A DNA stretch of 64,000 nt, from positions 154,473 through 218,472 of the forward strand of contig DASUHB010000011.1 in NCBI GenBank assembly GCA_036273715.1, given 5' to 3'. This DNA is from Gemmatimonadaceae bacterium. Its GTDB lineage: Bacteria > Gemmatimonadota > Gemmatimonadetes > Gemmatimonadales > Gemmatimonadaceae. The notes under the pieces were generated by a model, which searched no databases, was not told the origin of the DNA, and worked only from the letters and a program-made list of their open reading frames with translations. The translations under genes were made by a program, and so were the position numbers. Below, piece after piece: positions 43,690 through 51,933 of this stretch; position 1 is the stretch's first letter; the number at the start of each line of letters is the position of its first letter.

Positions 43690-46320
43690 CTACTCGCCGC
43701 GCGCTTCGTCCATGGCCGAGCGCAAGCGGGCGGCGGCGGCGCACTCCTGGCGGAGGGCCTCCATCACCGCGTCGGCTTGCTTCATCTGCACGGCCAGCGC
43801 CGCGGATCCATCGAGCGCGCGGTCGACCACCGAGCGCTGCGCCGCGAGCGCTTCGGTGGACGACCGAATGTCGCGCGCCAGCGCATCGGCTCGGGCGAGA
43901 CGGCGCTCGATGTCCTCCACCTGCCATTTGCGATCCGAGAATACGCGCATGCCGTCCGCCGCCGCGGCGAGTTGTTCGCGGGTTCGCTCGAGCGTGGCGC
44001 CGGCGTCTTCGATCTCGCGCCGCTCGGCGGAAATCGAGCGGACCAGCTCGGCCGTGCGCTCCGCCACCTCGAACAGGTGCTTGACCTGCGCACTCACCGC
44101 GTCGATGGTCGCCTGCTTGCTGCCGATCTGCTCCATGCCGAGCGCGGCTTCGCGTTGCGCGGCGTCCCAGGTGGAGAGCAGCGCCTCGAAGTTTCCCATG
44201 CGCTTTTCCACCTGGCCTAACGATCCGACCCGGGCCTCGAGCTCCTCGAGCAGCTGCGACAGCGTACTGGTGCGCTGCTGCGCGTCGCCTAACTGGCCGC
44301 CGATCGTGCGCGAGAGCTCATCCAGCTGCTGCATCGCGTCGGCCGCCTCGCGCCGGAGCGCCGACACCTGTGCCAGGTTCGCCGACGCGGCGTCCAGCGC
44401 GCTCTGGCGCTGCTCGAACTCCTGCGTGAACACCCGCAGCCGGTCCTCGAGGCCGGCGAACGCCGCCGCGCGTTCGCCTAACGCATCGGCCACGGCGCCG
44501 ACCGACGTCATGCGCCGATCGGCCGCTTCCACCGATGCCGTCACCGAGCCGATGGTTTGCGCCACGCGGCGCGCCTCGGCCGCCTGGCGGAGCAGATCGC
44601 CGAACCGCGTCTCCGCCGCTTCCATGCGCGACTGCAACCCGTTCCCGCGATCCTGCGCCTGCGCCAACGCGGCATCGATCTCGCCTAACTTGCGCTGCAT
44701 CGCATCCATGACCGTGCCGCGCGCCTCGAGCGCATCCATCGACGACGTGATCTGCGCCAGCTTGTCCCGCAGTGCCTCCGTGCTCGGACGCAGGTGGTCG
44801 AGCTCCGCCAACATCTCGCGCGTCGCGCGCAGTTTCACGTCAGCGTCCGCAAGCCACTGGTCGGTCTGCGCCTGGCGCTCACGCAACCGCGTCATCTCCT
44901 CGTACGAGAGACGCACCTGCTCCAGCCCATCCCGGATCGACTCGTGCGTCCCGTTGAGCGTCGCCAGATCGCGGAAGATCGACTCCACCTGCGGTCTGAG
45001 CGCCTCGGCCCGCTCCATCCGCTGCGTCATCTCGCTCAGCGCGGTCTCCAGGCCGCCGACGTCGTCCCGCACCGCACGCAGGCGATCCGCCTGGCCCGTG
45101 ATGCGCTGGATGTCCTCGGCCAGATCGCCCACCTGGTCCGCCAGGCCTCGCGACCGCGCTTCGGTCTCGGCCAGAGTGCGGCCGGTTGCATCGAGGGTCG
45201 ACAACCTCGACTCACAATCCTTGAGCGCCCCGCGCAACTCGACAATGCGCTCGCTCACCGCGTCGAGGCTCCTGTTCTCGAGCTCGAATCGCTCGGCGCT
45301 CGATTTCATCTCCTCCCGCATGCTCACCAGCGACTGCTGCGCCGCCTGCTCGGCTTCCTCGAGCGTGCGCTGCTGGGCCGAAATCTCCTCGGCGCGCGCC
45401 AGGACCGTAGTGTGCAGCGACTGCACACCTGCGAGCTTGGCCTCGAGCGCCGACACGGCCTGCGCCTGTTCCTCCTGACGGCGAATTGCGCCCTCGAGTT
45501 GCGGGCGCAACGACAATACTTCAGTCGTCTGCGCCTCGGCGCGATCCACGGCTTCGCGCTGCTGCTCGAGCACGGCAGTCTTCTGCGCTACCTGCTCGGC
45601 GATCGCCTTGAGCACGCCCAGTTGATGCTGGGCGTCGGGAATGCCGCCGGCGATCCGGAGCAGCGCGTCGAGCGCTTCCTGGGCCGTCGCGGCACGACGC
45701 TCGACCGCCTCCACCTTGCTCACCGCCGCCTGCGATCGCTGCTCCACACCCTCGAGACGCGACACCGCATGCTTCTGCGCGTGCAGCGCGTCGTCATGCA
45801 CCGCACGCAGGCGGCCGAGGCTTTCACCAAGCTCGCGAAGCTGCGAATTGGTCGCCTCGGACTCACGACGCAGCGCAGCAAATTGTGGTTGGATCGCAAG
45901 GAATTGCTCCAGCTGTTCGCGCATCCCGCTCGCATCATTGATTTTGGCGAGGAGCTCGGCGCTCGACTCGTGGAGGCGGGTCACTTCGGCGTCGGCAGCG
46001 CTGATCTTTGCGGTGCTTTCTTCGTGGGCCGACGCGAGTCGTCCCGCCCGTTCTTCCACGGCCTTGAGCTGCTCCGACGTTCGCTCGGCGACCTCGAGGG
46101 AGCGTTCGAGACCGGCGATCCGCTCTTCCATCGCGCCGAGCTCTGCCGCACGGTCGGCAACAGATTCGAGGCTGCGAAGGTGCTCCGCCGCCTTCTCGGC
46201 GCGCGCGACGAGGGCCAGGAGGGCCGCGCCGTCGTACTTCGGATTGTAGGTGGTTGCGAGCGGCGGCTGCTCCGCTTCACTGGTGGATTGACGCTTCTTG
46301 AAGTTGGGGAGCGTGATCAT
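43690..46320 (-). CDS. Giant coiled-coil protein
   Basis: Protein of 876 residues with no membrane segment and almost continuous heptads from about residue 35 to the end (for example AAELGAMEERIAGLERSLEVAERTSEQ in part, then EQREAVDRAEAQTTEV). A short non-helical head (MITLPNFKKRQSTSEAEQPP) has no ATPase motif, so it is not an SMC or Rad50 protein. It could form a cytoplasmic filament or scaffold (compare crescentin or polar scaffolds), but this is inference. GGAG precedes ATG 46320. Divergent from a Ser/Thr kinase gene 160 bp away. Confidence 0.8.
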   Translation of the reverse strand: MITLPNFKKRQSTSEAEQPPLATTYNPKYDGAALLALVARAEKAAEHLRSLESVADRAAELGAMEERIAGLERSLEVAERTSEQLKAVEERAGRLASAHEESTAKISAADAEVTRLHESSAELLAKINDASGMREQLEQFLAIQPQFAALRRESEATNSQLRELGESLGRLRAVHDDALHAQKHAVSRLEGVEQRSQAAVSKVEAVERRAATAQEALDALLRIAGGIPDAQHQLGVLKAIAEQVAQKTAVLEQQREAVDRAEAQTTEVLSLRPQLEGAIRRQEEQAQAVSALEAKLAGVQSLHTTVLARAEEISAQQRTLEEAEQAAQQSLVSMREEMKSSAERFELENRSLDAVSERIVELRGALKDCESRLSTLDATGRTLAETEARSRGLADQVGDLAEDIQRITGQADRLRAVRDDVGGLETALSEMTQRMERAEALRPQVESIFRDLATLNGTHESIRDGLEQVRLSYEEMTRLRERQAQTDQWLADADVKLRATREMLAELDHLRPSTEALRDKLAQITSSMDALEARGTVMDAMQRKLGEIDAALAQAQDRGNGLQSRMEAAETRFGDLLRQAAEARRVAQTIGSVTASVEAADRRMTSVGAVADALGERAAAFAGLEDRLRVFTQEFEQRQSALDAASANLAQVSALRREAADAMQQLDELSRTIGGQLGDAQQRTSTLSQLLEELEARVGSLGQVEKRMGNFEALLSTWDAAQREAALGMEQIGSKQATIDAVSAQVKHLFEVAERTAELVRSISAERREIEDAGATLERTREQLAAAADGMRVFSDRKWQVEDIERRLARADALARDIRSSTEALAAQRSVVDRALDGSAALAVQMKQADAVMEALRQECAAAARLRSAMDEARGE

Positions 46321-46480
46321 CGCCGTCTCCTGCTCGAGATTCTCGTTGCGGACCGTCTGCGTTTTGCATGACGCGCTGCACGCACTCGGGTCACGATCGC
46401 TCGCGCCACGATGCGGATTCGGTCAGGTTGTCGATCTGCCCTCGCGCACGAGAGGCCGCGGCTGCATCTTTTTTCTCCCC

Positions 46481-48733
46481 ATGTTTGAACTCCAGTCTCG
46501 CCTCGCAAAGGGCCTCTCGACCCGCTACTCGCTCGATCGCGAGCTTGGTCAGGGCGGAATGGCCGTCGTCTTTCTGGCGCACGATCTCCGACACGATCGA
46601 CAGGTTGCGCTCAAGGTCCTGCGGCCGGAGATCTCGGCGGAAATCGGCGCGGACCGATTCCTTCGAGAAATCAAGCTCGCCGCCGGTCTCACGCATCCGC
46701 ACATCCTTCCGGTATTCGACTCGGGCGAAGCCGACGGCCTGCTGTTTTATGTGATGCCGAGCATGGAAGGCCGGTCGCTGCGCGAGCGATTGGACCGGGA
46801 ACGCCAGTTGGGGTTGTCGGACTCGCTGCGCATTGCGCGCGAGGTGGCGTCCGCGCTGGACTACGCCCACCGGCACAACGTCGTGCACCGCGACATCAAG
46901 CCGGAAAACATTTTGCTGCACGAAGGCGCCGCCATGGTGGCCGACTTCGGCATCGGCAAGGCGCTGTCGGGCAACGCGACGTCGCTCACACAGACCGGTC
47001 TCTCATTGGGCACGCCCGCGTACATGAGCCCCGAGCAGGCGTCGGGCGAGCTCGGCGCCGATGGCCGCAGCGACTTGTACTCGCTGGGGTGCGTGCTCTA
47101 TGAGATGCTCACCGGCGAGCCGCCCTTCACCGGGATCAACGCGCAGGCGATCATCGCCAAGCGGTTCGTGTCGCCGATTCCCAAGGTGCGCACGACGCGC
47201 GATGTGCCCGACGCGGTCGACACCGCGGTGACGCGTGCCCTTGCCCGCACACCGGCGGATCGATATCCCACGGCCGCCGAATTCGCGGCCGCGCTGCGGA
47301 CGCTGGACAGAGAATCGGAAAGCGGCGCGCAGCGGGCAGTCAGCGAGGGCTACCGCAGCGCATCGAAGGCGATTGCCGTTCTCCCGCTCGCGAACATGAG
47401 CGCCGATCCGGAGAACGAGTATTTCGCCGACGGGATGACCGAGGAGATCATCAACGCGCTCGCCAAGGTCCCGGCGATCCAGGTGGCGTCTCGCACGAGC
47501 TGCTTCGCGTTCAAGGGCAAAGAGGTGGACATCCGCCAGGTCGGTGAGAAGCTGGGCGTCACGTCGGTGCTCGAGGGCAGCGTGCGCAAGGTGGGAAACC
47601 GGATTCGCATCGCGGCGCAGCTGGTGAACGTGGAGAACGGCTACGACCTGTGGAGCGAGACGTACGACCGCCAGCTCGAAGATGTGTTCGCCGTGCAGGA
47701 CGAGATCGCCAAGGCCATCGTCGAGGCGCTCAAGGTTCGCCTAACGGAAGCGCAGGGGCCGCAGGTGGTCGTGCCGACGCGGAACCTCGAGGCGTACACG
47801 CTCTACCTCAAGGGCCGGTTCTTTTTCGTGAAGCTCTCCGAGCCCGCCCTGCGGAAGGCGCTCGACCTCTTCCAGCACGCGCTGTTGCAGGATCCCGGCT
47901 TTGCGCGCGCCTACGCGGGCATCGCGGACGTGTGGTGCAACCTGGCCGACGACTGGGTGGCGCCGGACGACGCATATCCGCGGGCCAAGGCCGCGGCCGA
48001 ACGCGCACTCCAGCGCGACCCGGAGCTGGCCGAGGCGATCACGTCGATCGGCAAGGTGCTGTGCTGGCACGAATGGAACTTCGCGAGTGCGGAGTCCCAG
48101 CTCGCGCGTGCGGTAGCGCTGAGCCCCAACTACGCCGAAGCGCACTACGTGCACGGAACGGCGCTGCCGCTGGTCGGCCGTCTGGACGATGCGATTCAGA
48201 CCGTGGCGCAGGCGCTCAGGCTCGATCCGCTGTCGGTGCACTACAGCGAGTGGTTGTCGCGGTTCCTGCTGTACGCGGGCGACACCGACGGCGCGATCGC
48301 GCAGGGGCTGCGCACGCTCGAGATGGACGAGGTGTGCATCCGGGCGCCGCACTACATCGGTTCGGCGCACCTGGCGAAGGGCGACGCGGCGACGGCGCTC
48401 ACGTGGTACCGCCGCGCCCAGGCGCTCGAGAAGTCCGTGCGCTCGTACGACGCGATGATCGTGCGCGCGCTGGCGGCGTTAGGCCAGCAGGACGAGGCCG
48501 AGGCGATCCTGGCGCGCCTGGAGGAGGAGTCGCACCACCAGTACATGCGCTCGGAGGTCCTGGCGATGGGGTACGCCGCGGTCGGCGATCTCGACCGCGC
48601 GTTCGCCGCGCTCGAGCGCGCGTATCAGGCGCGCTCGGCGGGGCTCATCTACCTGCATCTGGACCCGGGGTACGGCCCGCTGCGAGGCGATCCGCGCTAC
48701 GCCGATTTGGTGGCGCGGATCGGCCTCCGGTGA
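46481..48733 (+). CDS. Ser/Thr protein kinase with TolB-like and TPR domains
   Basis: Kinase of 750 residues. The N-terminal domain has the glycine loop GQGGMAVVFLAHD, catalytic K45 (VALKVLRPE), HRDIKPENILL, DFGIGKAL and GTPAYMSPEQ, so it is an active PknB-type kinase. A FlgO/TolB-amino-terminal-like domain follows (AVLPLANMSADPENEYFADGMTEEIINAL, VTSVLEGSVRKVGNRIRIAAQLV). The last about 270 residues are TPR-like (AYTLYLKGRFFFVKLSEPAL, PELAEAITSIGKVL). No transmembrane segment, so it is cytosolic. ATG 46481 lacks a ribosome-binding site. Confidence 0.9.
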   Translation: MFELQSRLAKGLSTRYSLDRELGQGGMAVVFLAHDLRHDRQVALKVLRPEISAEIGADRFLREIKLAAGLTHPHILPVFDSGEADGLLFYVMPSMEGRSLRERLDRERQLGLSDSLRIAREVASALDYAHRHNVVHRDIKPENILLHEGAAMVADFGIGKALSGNATSLTQTGLSLGTPAYMSPEQASGELGADGRSDLYSLGCVLYEMLTGEPPFTGINAQAIIAKRFVSPIPKVRTTRDVPDAVDTAVTRALARTPADRYPTAAEFAAALRTLDRESESGAQRAVSEGYRSASKAIAVLPLANMSADPENEYFADGMTEEIINALAKVPAIQVASRTSCFAFKGKEVDIRQVGEKLGVTSVLEGSVRKVGNRIRIAAQLVNVENGYDLWSETYDRQLEDVFAVQDEIAKAIVEALKVRLTEAQGPQVVVPTRNLEAYTLYLKGRFFFVKLSEPALRKALDLFQHALLQDPGFARAYAGIADVWCNLADDWVAPDDAYPRAKAAAERALQRDPELAEAITSIGKVLCWHEWNFASAESQLARAVALSPNYAEAHYVHGTALPLVGRLDDAIQTVAQALRLDPLSVHYSEWLSRFLLYAGDTDGAIAQGLRTLEMDEVCIRAPHYIGSAHLAKGDAATALTWYRRAQALEKSVRSYDAMIVRALAALGQQDEAEAILARLEEESHHQYMRSEVLAMGYAAVGDLDRAFAALERAYQARSAGLIYLHLDPGYGPLRGDPRYADLVARIGLR

Positions 48734-48763
48734 CGGCGGCCCGGCGGCGCCTGCGTTAGGCGC

Positions 48764-49309
48764 TCAGCGCCCGGCCGAATCGGCGCGGCGGCTTGCCTCG
48801 AACAGGAACCAGGTGCGGCGCTCGGTCTCGTCGATCCAGATCTCGATGAGGCTCGTGGTGGCGACGTCCCGATACTGCTCGCACACGTTGTGCGCTTCGC
48901 GGAGCCGCGCGGCAAGCGTCTTGTTGTCTTCGCGGAGCTCGGCGAGCATGTCCGACGGCTCGACGTAGCCGGCGTCGTTGTCCGAGATGCGCTGCAGGCG
49001 CGTGATGTGGCCGGTGGAGTGAATCGTGTCCTGACCTAACTTCCGCACGCGCTCGGCGATCGGGTCCGTCATCGCGAAAATCTGATCGGCGTGTTCGTCG
49101 AGCAGCAGGTGGTAGTCGCGGAAGTGCGGGCCGCTCATGTGCCAGTGAAAGTTCTTGGTCTTCAGGTAGAGCGCGAACACGTCGGCGAGTATCGGGTTGA
49201 GCGCGCCGGCGATGAGGCGCGTTCCTTCGTGGTCGAGATCCGTCGGCGTATCGAGCGCGGCCTCGCGGCGGCGCATGAGGTTCGGGTCTTTGGCTCTGGC
49301 CGTCTTCAT
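48764..49309 (-). CDS. dps: Dps-family ferritin-like protein
   Basis: Dps-like protein of 181 residues that stores iron and protects DNA from oxidative damage as a dodecamer. The ferroxidase signature is present: ALYLKTKNFHWHMSGPHFRDYHLLLDEHADQIF, with the intersubunit His, Asp and Glu ligands. A basic N-terminal extension (MKTARAKDPNLMRRRE) may contact DNA. ATG 49309 has GAGG upstream, and an AT-rich TATATA lies about 15-20 bp before it. Divergent from the MarR regulator. Confidence 0.9.
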   Translation of the reverse strand: MKTARAKDPNLMRRREAALDTPTDLDHEGTRLIAGALNPILADVFALYLKTKNFHWHMSGPHFRDYHLLLDEHADQIFAMTDPIAERVRKLGQDTIHSTGHITRLQRISDNDAGYVEPSDMLAELREDNKTLAARLREAHNVCEQYRDVATTSLIEIWIDETERRTWFLFEASRRADSAGR

Positions 49310-49450
49310 GACGCGGGTCCTCGGTATATAGAAGATTGAGGGCGGCGATGCGCGGCCCCCCTGTTCAATCATGCGAAGGTCGCGCCAAGCCGCACCAGGG
49401 GCCGCTGGCGGACCCAGCAGTGGCGCCCTCGGCGCCATGGGCTTGTCATT

Positions 49451-49466
49451 GCCTGTTGTAACACCT
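49451..49466. promoter_or_regulatory. MarR-type operator 1 (upstream of marR)
   Basis: The 16-mer GCCTGTTGTAACACCT ends 10 bases before the marR start. It is a near-palindrome (TGTTGTAACA) and matches, in inverse orientation, the site at 49959-49974 in 15 of 16 positions. Location suggests autorepression. Confidence 0.75.
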
Positions 49467-49476
49467 ATCTCTCGGT

Positions 49477-49944
49477 ATGCCGACGACACTCAGAGACGAG
49501 ATCAAGCAAACCAAGCCGTTCGCGCGGCCCGCCGACGAAGCGCTGCTGTCGATATTGCGCACGGCGGCCGTGCTGGAGCACGCCGAGAACGAGGTGCTGA
49601 AGGCGCACGGCCTGACGCATACGCAATACAACGTGCTGCGCATCCTGCGGGGCGCGGGCAAGCGCGGCCTGTGCGGACGCGACGTGGCCCAACGGATGGT
49701 GTCGAACGTGCCCGATGTCTCGCGGCTTCTCGACCGGATGGAGGACACCGGGTTGATCGCGCGGTCGCGCGATCCGGATGACCGGCGGCACGTCACGGCA
49801 CGCATCACGGACGCGGGACGGAAGGTGTTGGCCGAGGCGACGCCGGCGCTCGAGCGGAGCGGTCGCGCGCGGATAGCCGGGTTGAGCCCGCTGGACGTCC
49901 GGACGCTGATTCGCGTGCTGGCGGCGATCCGGGAACAACGGTGA
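49477..49944 (+). CDS. MarR-family transcription regulator
   Basis: MarR regulator of 155 residues. The winged helix is GLTHTQYNVLRILRGAGKRGLCGRDVAQRM, with the wing DPDDRRHVTARITDAGRKVL. Cysteine in GLCGRD could allow thiol-based sensing of quinones, as in MhqR/YodB-type regulators, but that is inference. Two copies of a palindromic site flank the gene. Upstream of a DoxX and dioxygenase pair, so it likely represses both itself and that pair. Confidence 0.9.
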   Translation: MPTTLRDEIKQTKPFARPADEALLSILRTAAVLEHAENEVLKAHGLTHTQYNVLRILRGAGKRGLCGRDVAQRMVSNVPDVSRLLDRMEDTGLIARSRDPDDRRHVTARITDAGRKVLAEATPALERSGRARIAGLSPLDVRTLIRVLAAIREQR

Positions 49945-49958
49945 CGCGCGGCGCATTT

Positions 49959-49974
49959 AGGTGTTATAACAGGC
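49959..49974. promoter_or_regulatory. MarR-type operator 2 (upstream of doxX)
   Basis: The 16-mer AGGTGTTATAACAGGC contains the perfect palindrome TGTTATAACA. A further half-site (TTGTTACACC) follows at about 49977-49986. It lies between marR and doxX and is the inverse of site 1. Confidence 0.75.
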
Positions 49975-50008
49975 ATTGTTACACCACCCAAATTCGCGAG
50001 TTACGTCC

Positions 50009-50536
50009 ATGCTGACCACCGCCCTCGATGTCGCCACCGTCGCCACGGGATTGCTCGTTGCCCGCGTCGCGCTCGGACTCCTCATGGCCGCCCATGGGTC
50101 TCAGAAACTCTTTGGCTGGTTCGGCGGACACGGCCTCGCCGGGACCAGCGGCATGTTCGAGAGCCTCGGATTCCAGCCGGGCAAGTTGTTCGCGACCGTC
50201 GCGGCCGGCACCGAAGTCGCGAGCGGCGTGCTCGTCGCGCTCGGGCTGTTCGGTCCGATCGGTCCCGCGCTCATGCTCTCGGTGATGATCGTGGCCGCCG
50301 TGACCGTCCACTTGCCCAACGGGTTGTTCGCGGCCAAGAACGGCATCGAAGTGCCGTTGTTGTACGCCGTTGGCGCGGCGGCGCTGGCACTGACCGGGCC
50401 CGGCGCGTATTCGCTGGATGCGGTGCTCGGCCTCGGTACGTTGTCGAGCCCGGCCATCGCGGGCGTGGCCCTCGCGGCCGCCATCCTGGGCGGGATCGGC
50501 AACCTGATGGCCCGGCGCCCGGCCGGCGTTGCCTAA
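50009..50536 (+). CDS. DoxX-family membrane protein
   Basis: Protein of 175 residues with four hydrophobic helices. DoxX signatures are LLVARVALGLLMAAHGSQKLFGWFGGHG and LSVMIVAAVTVHLPNG. DoxX/CatD proteins are paired with dioxygenases in quinone or thiol stress operons, such as catDE of Bacillus. ATG 50009 is chosen; the frame is open from 49976. The stop is GCC TAA CTG. Confidence 0.9.
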   Translation: MLTTALDVATVATGLLVARVALGLLMAAHGSQKLFGWFGGHGLAGTSGMFESLGFQPGKLFATVAAGTEVASGVLVALGLFGPIGPALMLSVMIVAAVTVHLPNGLFAAKNGIEVPLLYAVGAAALALTGPGAYSLDAVLGLGTLSSPAIAGVALAAAILGGIGNLMARRPAGVA

Positions 50537-50583
50537 CTGACAACCGATCGCATCTTCTCTTCTGTCTCGAACACGGCGGACCG

Positions 50584-51531
50584 ATGCAACTCACCGGCAT
50601 TCACCACCTCACGGCGATCTCGGCCGCGATCCGCGAGAACTACCGCTTCTACACCCGCACGTTGGGCATGCGGTTGGTCAAGCGCAGCGTGAACCAGGAT
50701 GACGTGACGGCGTATCACTTGTTCTATGCCGACGCGCGCGGCACGCCGGGCACGGACCTCACGTTCTTCGACTGGCCCGTGCTGCGCGAGTCGCGCGGAT
50801 CGCGGTCGATCACCCGCACGTATCTGCGCGTGGCCGGTCTGTCGGCGCTCGAATACTGGCGCCGGCACCTGTCTGAGCGCGGCGTGACGGTGGGGGACGT
50901 GGTCGAACGCGACGCCCGTCTCACCCTCGACTTCGAGGATCCGGAGGGACAGCGGCTCGCGCTGGTCGCCGATGGCGGAACGGGCGACGCGTATCCGTGG
51001 GAGCGGAGTCCCGTGCCCGCCGAGTTCCAGGTGCGGGGTCTGGGCCCGATTCTCATCAGCGTGCCTAACTTGGGACCGACGGACGCCCTGCTGCAGCGCG
51101 TGATGGGCATGCGTCCGGTGCGCGAGTACCCGCATCCCGAAAACGATGCCCATCGGGTGCACGTGTACGAGATGGGCGCGGGCGGCCCGTCAGCCGAGCT
51201 GCACGTGGCGGTGCAGCCGGGGCTGCGGGCCGCGCGGCAGGGCGCGGGCGGCGTGCACCACGTCGCGTTCCGGACGCCGGACGCCGACTACGATGCATGG
51301 GCGGACCGCTTGGACACGCTGCACGTGGCGAACAGCGGCAAAGTGGATCGATTCTGGTTCCACAGCTTGTATTTCCGCGACCCGTCGGGCGTGCTGTTCG
51401 AGATCGCGTCGGACGGGCCGGGGTTCGGGCTGGACGAAGATCAGGCGACGTTAGGCGAGCGGGTGGTGCTGCCGCCGTTCCTCGAGCCGGAGCGCGAACG
51501 GATCGTGGCCGGCTTGCAACCGATCGACTGA
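50584..51531 (+). CDS. Ring-cleaving dioxygenase, MhqO/glyoxalase superfamily
   Basis: Enzyme of 315 residues with two vicinal-oxygen-chelate units, each beginning like GIHHLTAIS and GGVHHVAFRTPDADYD. Metal ligands are His in IHHL and VHHV and Glu in LFEIASDGPGF. It resembles MhqO/CatE-type hydroquinone or catechol dioxygenases that detoxify quinones. Located 47 bp after doxX in the MarR-controlled group. Confidence 0.85.
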   Translation: MQLTGIHHLTAISAAIRENYRFYTRTLGMRLVKRSVNQDDVTAYHLFYADARGTPGTDLTFFDWPVLRESRGSRSITRTYLRVAGLSALEYWRRHLSERGVTVGDVVERDARLTLDFEDPEGQRLALVADGGTGDAYPWERSPVPAEFQVRGLGPILISVPNLGPTDALLQRVMGMRPVREYPHPENDAHRVHVYEMGAGGPSAELHVAVQPGLRAARQGAGGVHHVAFRTPDADYDAWADRLDTLHVANSGKVDRFWFHSLYFRDPSGVLFEIASDGPGFGLDEDQATLGERVVLPPFLEPERERIVAGLQPID

Positions 51532-51550
51532 GCGAGCCGCTTGGCGTGAA

Positions 51551-51588
51551 CGAACGCGGACGTGTGCTGCAGCATGCGTCCGCGTTCG
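51551..51588. terminator. Hairpin between convergent genes
   Basis: Perfect 12-bp stem CGAACGCGGACG/CGTCCGCGTTCG with a loop that itself holds the palindrome TGCTGCAGCA. It lies between the dioxygenase gene and the leftward acetyltransferase gene. No T-run. Confidence 0.7.
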
Positions 51589-51592
51589 TGCA

Positions 51593-51901
51593 TCACGAGA
51601 CGGTGTCGGGAACGATCAGCGCGTTGTACTCCGGATGTCGCTCGAGAAACGCGCGCACGAACGGACAGAGCGGCACCACGCGCAGGTGCTCACGGGCGGC
51701 GCGCTCGAGCGCGGCACGGGCGAGCATTTCTGCGTACCCGCGTCCCCGCTGTTCGCGCGGCACTTCGGTATGGAGCAGCCGGATGCGATCGCCGGTGATG
51801 CGATACGTGAGTACCGACACACCGCCGTCCGCGTACAGCTCGAAGCGCCGCTCTGCCTGGTTGTCAACGACAGTCGGTTCCGTGCTTTGCTCGCTATTCA
51901 T
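51593..51901 (-). CDS. YjdJ-type GNAT N-acetyltransferase
   Basis: Short acetyltransferase of 102 residues. The motif VPREQRGRGYAEMLARAALERA is the acetyl-CoA pyrophosphate loop (RxxGxG type), and RRFELYADGGVSVLTYRI is the typical beginning of the YjdJ/GCN5-like short family. ATG 51901 is chosen; the ribosome-binding site is weak. Substrate unknown. Confidence 0.8.
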   Translation of the reverse strand: MNSEQSTEPTVVDNQAERRFELYADGGVSVLTYRITGDRIRLLHTEVPREQRGRGYAEMLARAALERAAREHLRVVPLCPFVRAFLERHPEYNALIVPDTVS

Positions 51902-51933
51902 TCTGGAAATATCGCGCGATGCCGTGAAAACTC

